From: Sitta carolinensis
Lineage: Eukaryota; Chordata; Aves; Passeriformes; Sittidae
Direction: 5' to 3'
Assembly: GCA_032173965.1 (NCBI GenBank)
Contig: CM063298.1
Span: 10,415,501 to 10,479,500 of the forward strand
Length of the DNA stretch: 64,000 bases
The translations under genes and the position numbers were made by a program. Under the pieces are notes generated by a model. That model saw only the letters and a list, made by a program, of their open reading frames with translations. It was not told the DNA's origin and did not search any database. This document shows, piece after piece, positions 25,101 to 36,110 of the stretch. The stretch's first letter is position 1; the number at the start of each line of letters is the position of its first letter.

Positions 25101-25792
25101 CTTGCCTCTCCAGGGGATGGGCAGCAAAGCCACTGAGTGCCACCAGTAGTGCCAAAAATTTCCACCCAGAGTCACCTTGTGCACAGATACCCACACACCC
25201 CGTGTTCCTCTGAGTTTAAGCTGTCTCCAAAATCTCCCAATTTCAGTGTTCCTCACCCTTAAATTACAGACATAATGTTATATCAGCTTTTCTGAGAGCT
25301 TGTCAGCTTTATGATCTAGAGAGCTCCTTGAGGGCTCAGCTCTGGACCCTGCCCACAGCAGAAAGTGCAGGATGTGCTGGTTGCTTTGCACACAGTAGAA
25401 AGCTTCCAGGGGAAAATTATAAAAAATTCCCCAAGTGTCCACTTTGCACTTGAAAATTAGCGTTGGATAACAACTCCAAGACTTAATTTCATACTCTGAA
25501 GCTTTGTCACAGGAGATTTCTTTTGCACATGAGTGTATGGCATGCTCAGAATCCATGGATTTCTGCATTTAGAGCATCCAGGTTCTCCTCCACTTTTACA
25601 GGGTCTAACCCACTGAGTGTGTCTCAGCACTTGAATGATGATAGCAATGAGTGAAGAGGGAACCCCTGCATGTTCTGGTGTTTCTTTGCTGTCCCTCAAG
25701 GTTTGTGTGTCTATATTTTGTCATGGCAGCCTTGTCCCTTGTTCAGATCAGATGCTCTCTGTCTCTCCATTGTATCTGCTCTGTTTTGCCTT
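22166..25792. other. Unique non-coding sequence with AT-rich blocks
   Basis: Two AT-rich, low-CpG blocks stand out (about 22700-22960 and 23880-24130). They could be conserved non-coding elements or simply AT-rich intron. No gene, RNA gene or transposon is recognisable. Confidence 0.5.
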
Positions 25793-25980
25793 CATAGAAT
25801 CACTGAATGGTGTGGGCTGGAAGGGACCTTAAAGACCACCCAGTTCCCTGCCTTGGGGGGACACCTTCCATCATCCCAGGGTGTGCCAAGCCCTGTCCAG
25901 CCTGGCCTTGGACAATTCCAGGGATCCAGGGGCAGCCACAGATGCTCTGGGCACCCTGTGCCAGGGCCTGCCCCCCATGC
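25793..25980 (-). mobile_element. CR1 LINE fragment, 3' end
   Basis: Begins CATAGAATCACTGAATGG and GGCTGGAAGGGACCTTAAAG, then CTTCCATCATCCCAGGGTG, AAGCCCTGTCCAGCCTGGCC, CAGGGGCAGCCACAGATGCT and GGGCACCCTGTGCCAGGGCC before the match stops. This is a minus-strand CR1 tail of about 190 bp. The terminal ATAGAATCACTGAATG is the reverse complement of the CR1 3' microsatellite. Confidence 0.93.
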
Positions 25981-28900
25981 AATCCTCCTCTGAGGGCAGC
26001 TGGGTGATGGACACCAGGTGAATGCACATCAGCCTTTTGTACAAGTCTACCCCAGGGTAAGAATTTACTCTCAGTAGCACAATTTGGTTGCTTTTGACTT
26101 CACTTCTGTGTGGATCTCCCATTGGGGATCAGCAAACATAATTTCTTGACTGAAAAACTTAGCCAAAACTAGCTCAAAAATTCACTTGTCAGATGATCTA
26201 AGTTTAGCTGGGTTCCTTCCATTGTTGACTGATGTCATATAATTTTCCAACACCTACAATACTTTCTCATTCACAGTATGAAACCATTAGTGTATTATTG
26301 AATATTAATCTCATTAAAGCTCTTTCTCTCTCATATATGTCCATTTATTCTCTGACTTTGTCATTTTTTTCATAAGGAAGACAATAGTGGGTGAAGAGAT
26401 GGCTTTATTATTAGTTTGTGTGTAATTCAGAGAACAACAAAGCAAAGAGGCACATGCTAAGATGCATGAACAGGGTGCTTGCTCTCCAAAACCACTAAGG
26501 GTTGGTGAGATGGGGTGAAAAAGACAATCAGAGCCTGGAAATACAAGTCCAGACCATGAAAGAGATGTCTGTAGAAACACTTTTCTGGATGGGCAGGGGG
26601 AAGCATACTCAGGAGGGCACTGACTCTGGGAGGACAGGACAATCCCAGCTGCAGTTGTTTCTCAGAGCATTTTGTCCTCCTCACAAAATAATGCAGGATA
26701 ATAATACCTGGGTGGTCCCAGGTATGCTCCAGACTCAGTGTGCAGGTGTCAGAGCCCAGCCTGCAGCCCAGAGGGATTTCTGCATTTTCTGCATGCACCA
26801 AACTGAACCTCCACACCTTGCAGCAGCCATCCTGTGACACCCCAAGCTCCCAGCCAGGCACCTCCTGAGTCACAGCAGCAGCAAAGGGATTGTGCCGGCG
26901 TCTCCGAGGCTGGGATTGTGCCCAAGCATCACAAAGTCCTGCCCAAAGTCTGTTGATACTGATGGTGGCATCTCATCTGGAAGGAGCCCAGCACGTTTCT
27001 CACAGCCTGGGGTGCCAGCAAGAGGGGCTGTGTTTGTCAGCTGGGACCATTCTGAGCTGCTCCTCCATCCTCTCCTCCTGCAGCTGTGCTCAGCTGGAGC
27101 CATCCCTGGGGCAGGGGTTCCTCAAGCCCTGTGCTGGGAGCAGCAGTGGACAGCAGGCTTTGGCTGAGCTAAAACCAAGGCTGGAGGCAGGGAGATAAAA
27201 CCAGTTCTCCCACTGGGCTGTGCTCAGCAGAACTAATTGAGGGGCCTATCAAGAAACAATACACAGCAACATCCACATTACAGAGCCTTTTGTGCAGGCC
27301 AGAACCACACTTAAAAGCATCTTCCAAGTCCTTTTGCCACCCCTGTTTCATTTCCAATCTAGGAAAATTGAGCAGCAGGGAAAGCTGAGAAGTTGCTGAT
27401 TGCCTCAGACTGCTCAGTGAAGTCTCCCATTATCCACCCTCCATCCCTGCTGTCTCAAGGCAGGGAAGCACAAGCAGAGGAAATACTGCACACAGGGAGG
27501 CAACCAGATGGGTTTTTCTGGCAAGTTTGCTGCTTAGAGGCATTGCTCAGGCAGGTTTTTTACACTCTGGGTCAAGCAGAACTTTCCAAACCCTTTGAGC
27601 ATGATTTATCTACACCAGCACTCCCATTGCCTGAACCCTACTGCTTTCAAGAAAATAGCTGACAAGGAGCTTGGGCAACTTGGAGACAGAATTTGGCTTT
27701 GTCATAGGAGAATTTAGGCTGTGAATCCAGTAAAGATGAAGCTGATTCTGGGAGCAACAGCTTGAAGAGGAGGCTGGGGTGTGGTGTCCATTGCTTGTGG
27801 GCTGGAGGTGCCAAGGGATTCCCAAGGCTGAGCTGGCCAAATTCAGGTAAGAGATGGCCAAGTCTCACATGCTGCTGCAGAGAGCAGGATGTTTTGGTAT
27901 GGGTGTTAGTAGGGCAGGCTGCTGAGCCCTCTGCAGCCTGAGGAATGAGATACCAGGGCAGAAATGCCTCCTCAGAGCACCTGCAGAAAGGGAGCAGCAA
28001 GAGGGTTTGTGCTCAGACAAGCTGCCAGGAGAACAGAACACATGCAGTCATGTTTTCAGTCTGGGCAAGAGGAACAGCAGGGCTCAGAGATAAGGAAGAG
28101 TTATGGATACAGTTAAAAATAATGAATGGACTTCACCTAGGAAGGAAAGCAGGCAGAGAATGAAATTAGAGTTTGCAATCACATGACAGCAGATAAAGGA
28201 AGTGTGTCCTGAGGCTATTAGGAAGATTTGTCCTGAGTCCAAGAGAGCCATCCCAGCATCCTAGAAGGCTCATCCCTGCCTCTGAGTGACTCAGTGGTGT
28301 GGGGCAGGGCACAGCCCAGCAGAGCAGCCCCTCTTCCCTGCCGGTGGAGCCTTGGAGCATCATCCAGAGGAGCTGGGGCTTTGTGCTGCCACTCCAGGGC
28401 TCTGGTTCTGGGGTGCTGGGGTGGCAGGGCACCAGGCAGGGCCAGGGCTCGGGCTGCAGGTGCCTGTGGTGCCACCAGCAGGGTGGAAATCACCACACCT
28501 GAACGGCCCCCGTGCAGGTGGTGCTGCAGTGAGGCGTCCAAATGCCTGGGGCACTTTCTCGGGAATTGAGCACCAGGGAGGGGCATCAGACAGTGAAGCC
28601 ACGAAAGAGGTTAAAAGAGATAGCAGAGATTGCAAGTACTGGAGGGTGGCAAATTGGAAGGGCAGCTCTGAAGGGAGCCCAGAGATCCCACTCTAGACTG
28701 AGATGACAAGCTAGAAGCTGACTGAAACGAGCTGAGGTGAATCTCAACTTGAAATCCTGCATCACCTTAAGGGAATTCCTATCCATGGGCTAGGAGGGGA
28801 TGTGGCCTTTCTCATTTTATTTGCAATGCTAAAGCAAGGAGACAAATATTTACTGGGATGTTCATTGGAGAACAAGTTGGTGGGAAGAAGAGCATGGCTG

Positions 28901-30130
28901 ATATCAAAGGAATGCTCGTTCGTGTCACATCCTTTGGAAGCAGTGTTTATGATTAATTAATCTTTCTATGATCAGCACTATCCACAGAGTGTTTGCTATT
29001 TATTTACTCATTTATTACCCTTTTCTGAATCCATCAGGGTGATTTATAACATATAATGAACTGAAGATCATTAGTGCGTGACTGAAGAACTGGTACAAGC
29101 TTATCTTCAGGACATTGCTCGGCAAAGCACCAAATTCTCTTCTGAATTTATTTTCCCCCATCAATACATCATCTAAGATGTGGTGTTTTCTTGAGCCTGG
29201 CCATTCCAAAGATGTTATTTCCCTTTGGGAGGCCCTGGTTGTTCAAATGTTCAGCAGTTGACAGCTGCCTGGAACACACTACAAAAGAATTAAAGCCAAC
29301 AACATTTCTATCTTTTCATCTTTCTAGCCTTAGACTGAATCAGGCACTGGCTGCTACTTGTTGCTGCTATTCACGACATAGCTGGTGTTGCTGTGACCTT
29401 TTCTGTGTTATGGTCTTATCTGATGTTTGCAGGCCTTTGTATAATTGAGGGGTTTATGTGTAGCCATGTTTCTGGGTCACTTTCTCTCTGTTTCTGGAGG
29501 AATTTATCATCGGGGAAAGGTGCTGCAGAAGTGACATCACACCATGAAATCCCCCAGGAAGTCAGGAGGCAGTTTCAGTGCTGCTCTGAGCAGGTGGCCT
29601 CAGCCCTGGGCACAGGGGCCACCCGAGCCCAGCTGGGCTGTCCTGGGTCACAGGAGGCAGGAGCTGTGGCAGCAGGGGCAGCCAGAGAAACTTTTCCTGC
29701 TGCAGAGCTGTTCTCATCCAGCAGTCCAGCAAACAGAAAGTGAATTCAGCACAGGCTGGAGGGTGTTTTCAGTCCAAACACCATTTCTGGCAGAGTCTGC
29801 CAGACTGCACGGAGCACCAGCCTCTGCTCTGGCAGTGTTAAACAATAGCTGTGTCTGCTCTACCAGGCAAGGGTGCTCTAACTGCTCCTGCTGTAATTTT
29901 AGCCAGATGAACAGACCTGCTTTGGGCCCACATTTATGATCCCTTCCCAGCTTCCAAACCCAGTGACAATGCTGTGCATCCACCTCTCCTCACACAGTGC
30001 AGCAGTTCCTCAGCCAGCAGACATCTGACAGCACATGGGCACAGGGTTTGCTGCTACGAGGGATCAGAGGGCAGCACAAACACCTGGGCAGTCTGTACAC
30101 CCACAGCCTGGCAGGCAGGAGCTCAGACAC
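25981..30130. other. Unique non-coding sequence
   Basis: AT-rich at 26130-26420 and 28900-29180, otherwise mixed. Open frames at 28218-28696 overlap on both strands and have no family resemblance. No genes or transposons are recognised. Confidence 0.5.
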
Positions 30131-31294
30131 CCAGTGCTGCCAGCACTGTGCCAGGGTGACAGGGACAGACATCCCAGGGATGGACATCCCACTGCTGCCA
30201 GCACTGTGCCAGGGTGACAGGGACAGACATCCCAGGGATGGACATCCCACTGCTGCCAGCACTGTGCCAGGGTGACAGGGACAGACATCCCAGGGATGGA
30301 CATCCCACTGCTGCCAGCACTGTGCCAGGATGACAGGGACAGACATCCCAGGGATGGACATCCCACTGCTGCCAGCACTGTGCCAGGATGACAGGGACAG
30401 ACATCCTAGGGATGGACATCCCACTGCTGCCAGCACTGTGCCAGGGTGACAGGGACAGACATCCTAGGGATGGACATCCCAGTGCTGCCAGCACTGTGCC
30501 ACGATGACAGGGACAGACATCCTAGGGATGGACATCCCACTGCTGCCAGCACTGTGCCACGATGACAGGGACAGACATCCTAGGGATGGACATCCCAGTG
30601 CTGCCAGCACTGTGCCAGGGTGACAGGGACAGACATCCTAGGGATGGACAGCCCAGTGCTGCCAGCACTGTGCCAGGGTGACAGGGACAGACATCCTAGG
30701 GATGGACAGCCCAGTGCTGCCAGCACTGTGCCAGGGTGACAGGGACAGACATCCTAGGGATGGACAGCCCAGTGCTGCCAGCACTGTGCCAGGGTGACAG
30801 GGACAGACATCCTAGGGATGGACATCCCAGTGCTGCCAGCACTGTGCCACGATGACAGGGACAGACATCCTAGGGATGGACATCCCAGTGCTGCCAGCAC
30901 TGTGCCACGATGACAGGGACAGACATCCTAGGGATGGACATCCCAGTGCTGCCAGCACTGTGCCAGGGTGACAGGGACAGACATCCCAGGGATGGACATC
31001 CCACTGCTGCCAGCACTGTGCCAGGGTGGCAGGGATAAACATCCCAGTGCTGCCAGCACCACACCAGGATTGCAGGGATGGACATCCCAGTGCTGCCAGC
31101 ACTGTGCCAGGGTGGCAGGGATGGATATCCTAGGGATGGACATCTCAGGGATGGACATCCCAGTGCTGCCAGCACTGTGCTAGGGTGGCAGGGATAAACA
31201 TCCCAGTGCTGCCAACACCATGACAGGGTTGGATATCCCAGAGACGGGTGCCCCAGTGCCGCCAGCAGCACACCAGGGTGGCAGGGATGCACAT
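30131..31294. repeat. 58-bp minisatellite with nested 43/58/73-bp units
   Basis: Fifteen units of exactly 58 bp fill 30131-31000. They are followed by units of 43 bp (31001-31043, 31044-31086), 73 bp (31087-31159) and 43 bp (31160-31202), and then degenerate copies to about 31294. The 43-bp core begins CCAGTGCTGCCAGCACTGTG. The longer units add one or two copies of the 15-mer CTAGGGATGGACATC, which is nearly a duplicate of the core's own last 15 bases. Variants are patterned along the array: CCCAGGG is replaced by CCTAGGG from the fifth to the fourteenth unit, and ACGATG replaces AGGGTG in pairs. Minus-strand open frames through it are artefacts. Confidence 0.97.
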
Positions 31295-34200
31295 CTCCAC
31301 CCCTCTCAGTGGCACTCTGGAAGGACTGGCACTACCCAGACAGGATGTGGTCTGTGCCAGAGGGTGAGGGAAGCTGGTTAAAGGCAGAAAGAATGGAAAA
31401 TGTTCGCTGCTGTTTCTGTTTAGCTTTAGGAACTGATCCAGCTGAGATAATAACAGAAGAGTTCACTTTGCCATGTCAAATATGCAGGTACTTTGCAGTA
31501 TTAAGATTTGATGTCCTGTTCTTATAAAACTGGCCCCTGCTGACTATGGGAAGAGAAAGTTGCCCATAAACAATGTTTTATTTCTTATTTAACACAAATT
31601 CTTGGGCAAAAGGAGTCAATCAATTTTTCATAAAGTATAAAACAGAGATAAGTGCTTGGGATCATGTGTGACTCCCTGTCAAACAGAACTGATAAGTCCA
31701 TGATGCAGTACAGGGAGTGCTTTGCAAGTATTGTCCAAGTGACCTTTTCATTAGTTTCCCTTAAGCAGTTAATCTCTTTTTTCCAGGATACAGACTATTT
31801 TGAGTCCCATTACATCATGCATGTATTTTAAATATTAATTTTCCTTCCATGTCATGCCTGGGAGGATTTGGCTGTTTTTTACCTTGTTTTAATGCATCCT
31901 CCCCATCTTGCTGAGCTTTCCAGCAGAGTCAGAGTTAAGGAGCTTCCAGGCAAGAACTAAAAGTGCTTGTTTGCAGGGAGTGTGTGATGCCCGAGGGGCA
32001 GGATGTGAAACCCTGTGATTTTGCATAGGCTGCCAGGCCAGAAGCAAGGACTGGACCTCTGCAAAGGCAGCCTGTGATGGCAAGGGAAATATAGGGCCAA
32101 CGAGTGGAGGCATTTACTGCCGGGGTGTGGGGTTCCATAAACGGGAGAAATGCAGGGATGAGCCAGTGCACCTCAGCAGGGCTCCAGCTTCTACTGAAAA
32201 ATACTTAAAAATGATTTAGAAGGAAAAAAAAAGAGCCTTAAAAGTCACAGGCATGCTGTTGTTTCTGACTTGTAATCATTGCAAACTCCCTGTGCCACAT
32301 AGAGAAAGAGCTGCCACCTGCCAGAGGAGCCCAGAGTCTTCAAACAAAGCTGTTCCCTAGCCCATGCCGACCCTTGCAGTGTGAAAAATACCTCCACAAC
32401 ACCTCCAGTGTGTGCCCATCTCCCTGTACTTGGAGTCACTGGTCTCATAACAGCAGAGCCCCAGCACAGAGCTTTGTGCAGGGCTCACACTTTATTATAA
32501 GCCACAGTTGAAAGAACAAAAATAAACCCACTTTGTTCCTTGGTGCTGTGAGTAAAGCAGAGATGATGGTATTTACAAGCCAGGCTGCAAAGGGGAGAGC
32601 AGGACCATGTTTTGTTGATATCCAGGGGTAACAGGCAGTGCTGAGCCCTGTGCTCACAAGTCTCCTCTCCAAAAAGGGTTGTTTTCCCTGTGGGGGGGAG
32701 CTCCTGCCAGGCTGTCCCTGCTCTGCACAGCCACGGGCACTGCTCTGCTGCTGGAGCAGCTCCACAGCATCCCTGCTCTGCTGCCAGGGGGACAGACCCC
32801 TGAGCACCCCCTGCACCCTGGAGAAAGGACAGGGATGTCTTCCAAGGGCTGCTCTCAGGCCTGGAGGCTTAGATTGTAGGTGGGAGCCCTTATTTTTGTT
32901 GTGGGCACATTTTCTGCTTCTCTTCAAGCAGACCTGCTGTGAGAGCGAGCATCATGGGAACACCCCACCATCAGATGGATATAGCTTATGTTAGTTAAAA
33001 AATGTGTCAGGGGTTTTGGGAGCAGTCCAGGGAAGCCTTGCCTGGACTGATGACTCTTTCTCAAACTTTATGGAGGGCTGGAACTTGTGGAACAATCACC
33101 TGGCATGGCCCCATATAAAGGAATCACCCAGCCGTGGTGTCCCAGCCTGCTGAAGCCAAAGTGAAGGTTCAGTGGCCTGAAACCAGCACCATGAAACAAG
33201 GAAAGCAAGGAGCCAGTGTTGCACATCTGGTTTGCACATCCCCTGCCCTGCCATCTCTTCTGGTTCCTCTGCCACACCAGTGGGATTCTTCAGGATTCTC
33301 TTCTCTGGGTCTCAAGTATTTGGGATTGCTCCTAGGGACCTGCCAACTGGGCAACCTGCCCCAAGCCTAGATCCCACCATCTCCAGGACCAGAGCAGATC
33401 AGACCGGCTTCAAAGAGGTTCTTCACCTGCCCAGAGTTTCCCTCATCTTCTCCAGGGCTGAAGAACACTGGAGAAACCATCCACTCAATTCCCTCAGTGT
33501 ATTCCCTTGGCAGGCTGGTATTTCAAGGAGAGAAAAGGGATTGTCCTAGGTACTGACTGGAGGAGCAGGAGCTGGGGACAACTCCTCTCCATTGTCCTCT
33601 ACAAGAGTGGCAGGTGGCTGAGGCAAAGACAAACAGAAAAGAGGAGGAATCTCCCTGCTCCCTTGTAGCCTTGATTAGCTCCTCAGGTCCAGTGTCTGAC
33701 TCAGTTCTATCCCAGGAGGAAGGCAAAAGGAGTAGGAGGCCACTCTGAATAACAGGGCTGAGAAAAAGCTTCCTTGCAAGGTTCATGAGTGCTGAAATGT
33801 CCCATGCCCTCATTAGTTTTGGCCATAACCATGCCTACACTATTTCTACACTCCCTGCAGAGCCACAGCAGGGAATTAAAACATTTGTGTTATTTCTACA
33901 GTCATGAATTTCTGAGGCTTTTTTGTACATCACTTCTGTATTTTCCCCCTCCTTCTCGTCAGTAACACCCAGGTTCTTCCTGTTCATATTGTGCAAAGAA
34001 TTTCAGTTTCAACAACACCTACTCTGGGAGTCCATCTCTCCTCTTTTTGTTGCATCTCCTGAAGGTATAATAAATATATATATATGTATAAAACCCACAT
34101 CCTAGACCATTTTTGGACAGATTTTTTATTCTGTTGCAACCTTAATAAAAATATTTCTTTTCCAGCAATGGCTTTTGCACTTTATATTATCCAAAGGGAT

Positions 34201-34904
34201 GATCTTCTCTGATGGGAGCTTCAGCCCACAGTCACTCTAAAACAGCACAGGATTAGAAAGTAAGGAAAAACACTTTTTGTGTGGGTGGGGCTGAGTGTCC
34301 AGATGTGATGGGCTGGTGGCCACACCCTGGATCCTGTCCAGCCCAGGAGTGTGGGCACCAGGACCTCTCCCCCAGCCATTCAGGGGGGAGTTTAACTGAG
34401 AGACACTTCAAAACTCAGAAATACTTTCTGAATATGCAGGAAGTCAGATGAGTGTTATCTCAAATGAAAGAGCTAAACAGCGTTCGTGGCTGCTGGATGA
34501 ACTGCTAGCCAACTGAGCTTTGTTGATGGCTCTAGGCGCAGCTTGCCCGGTCTGGGGTGTGCCCAGGGAGCGCCTGGCAGGAGCTGCCCGGCGGTGTTCT
34601 GTGCACCGGGAACACCTGGACACCATCTCCTGCACGCTGTTGTGGCTGCGGCAGCACACGAAATGTAAATGGTGAAAGTGAAATCGCGAGGGAACTGATC
34701 TCCGCGATGTATTAGACAAAATAGCAGCGCGCACGCAGATAAGCGCCGAGTGCGAAGTGTCCGGCAGGAGGAGGTTTCGCATTCCGCCTGACTCAATGGA
34801 GCCTTAAAATAGCACTTCCCAATGGAATACTTTAAACAAAGGCATCCAAGGGGTTATTAATACCATGAGACAGAAACTGGTTTCATGTATTTCAGCACAG
34901 AAGG
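31295..34904. other. Unique non-coding sequence
   Basis: Mostly AT-rich at 31400-31880 and 33900-34200, with a short (TA)n run at 34070-34090. 34540-34770 has scattered CpGs and leads towards the CpG-rich block. Minus-strand AATAAA candidates occur here but with no associated exon. A TATAAAGG string near 33113 is not accompanied by an LTR or a promoter that I can support. Confidence 0.5.
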
Positions 34905-35131
34905 GCAGAAAGGGAGCGGCGCACGTTGAGCCGAGGCCGGCTGCGTGTGCGGCTCTGCCCTTCCCGGCTCCGGCTCGGGAAGGAGCGGGGCTGCAGCCGG
35001 CGGCAGGTGCCGGGGAGCTCTGCCAGCCCGCCCGCAGCCCTGTAGGGCACCAAACACGAGCTCCAGGGGCTGCTCCCAGCCGGCTCATCGCGGAGATGCT
35101 GCTGGGGCGCGGGGTGAGCGCGGCGGGGCTG

Positions 35132-35519
35132 CCCCTGTCCCGCTCCCTGCCCAGCTCCCTGTCCCGCTCCCTGCCCCGCTCCCTGTCCTGCTCCCTGTCC
35201 CGCACCCTGTCCTGCTCCCTGTCCCGCCCTCTCCCCTGCTCCCTGCCCCGCACCCTGTCCTGCTCCCTGTCCCTCTCCCTGCACCGCTTTCAGCCCCGCT
35301 CCCTCCTCTGCTCCCTGTCCCGCTCCCTGCCCTGCTCCTTGCCCAGCTCCCTGCCCCACTCCCTGTTCCGCACCCAGTCCCGCACCCTGCTCCGCTCCCC
35401 GTCCCGCTCCTTGTTCCGCTCCTTGCCCTCCTCCCTTCCCGCCTCCCTGTCCCTCTCCCTGCCGCTCTCCCTGCCCCATTCTCTGCCCCATTCACTGCCC
35501 CTCTCCCCGTCCCGCTCCG
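35132..35519. repeat. 12-bp GC-rich minisatellite, TCCCGCTCCCTG
   Basis: About 390 bp of TCCCGCTCCCTG units with point variants (CCCAGCTCCCTG, TCCTGCTCCCTG, CCCCGCACCCTG). Most units carry a CpG. The minus strand is a run of GGGAGCGGGACA-type units, that is G3 tracts with three-base loops, an almost continuous canonical G-quadruplex tract. The 12-bp period keeps frames open on both strands, producing Ser/Leu/Arg or Gly/Gln/Ala/Arg repeat peptides that are not convincing proteins. Confidence 0.95.
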
Positions 35520-35725
35520 TCTTGCAGCGGGGGCACAGCTCGGTGTGTCCCGCAGCCTGGGGGACACACGCGCTTTTTGGAATCAGCCAAATCAACCCGG
35601 GGCTCGAGATGCGTTTTGGAGATCGCCCCCGCCCCGGGAAACATCACCTGGGAGCGCTCCAGTGAGCAGCAGCCCGTTTGTTCTTGGCTCCGGGCAGCAG
35701 CTCTCTGCTCTCCGTCCGCAAAGGC

Positions 35726-36093
35726 TCCCTGCCCGCCTGTCAGAGCCCCTGCCCGCCTGTCAGAGCCCCCTGCCCGCCTGTCCGTGCCCCTGCCCGCCTG
35801 TCCGTGCCCCCTGCCCGCCTGTCAGAGCCCCTGCCCGCCTGTCGGCCCCTGCCCGCCTGTCAGAGCCCCTGCCCGCCTGTCGAGCCCCTGCCGCCTGTCC
35901 GTGCCCCTGCACGCCTGTCCGTGCCTCCTGCCCGCCTGTCCGTGCCCCCTGCCCGCCTGTCCGTGCCCCCTGCCCGCCTGTCCGTGCCCCTGCACGCCTG
36001 TCCGTGCCCCTGCCCGCCTGTCCGTGCCCCCTGCCCGCCTGTCAGAGCCCCCTGCCCGCCTGTCCGTGCCCCTGCCCGCCTGTCAGAGCCCCT
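35726..36093. repeat. 18-20-bp GC-rich minisatellite, CCCGCCTGTC core
   Basis: Roughly 20 copies of a unit with the core CCCTGCCCGCCTGTC, followed by AGAGC or CGTGC. Unit lengths vary between about 17 and 20 bp because of C-run length changes. The alternating AGAGC/CGTGC tails form irregular blocks. Every unit has at least one CpG. It continues the same CpG-rich block as the 12-bp array, separated from it by about 200 bp of unique sequence. Confidence 0.94.
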
Positions 36094-36110
36094 GCCCCGT
36101 GCCCAGCCGG

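Larger units (their letters stand above)
34905..36110. promoter_or_regulatory. CpG-island-like segment
   Basis: GC and CpG density rise abruptly to the highest level in the window. Besides the two embedded minisatellites, the unique parts at 34905-35130 and 35520-35725 are also rich in CpG (for example GGAGCGGCGCACGTTGAGCC, CATCGCGGAGATGCTGCTGG, GAGATCGCCCCCGCCCCGGG). Such density suggests an unmethylated CpG island and possibly a promoter. An ATG at about 35096 followed by GGGGCGCGGGGTGAGCGCG looks like a coding start plus splice donor, but it is too short to call. No TATA box or confident first exon is visible. Confidence 0.45.

Noticed and set aside
33001..33500. TGTCAGGGG start and TATAAAGG suggesting a solo LTR
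   Set aside because: I could not find a matching CA end, a polyadenylation signal at the right distance or a target-site duplication, and the sequence does not match any LTR I can name.
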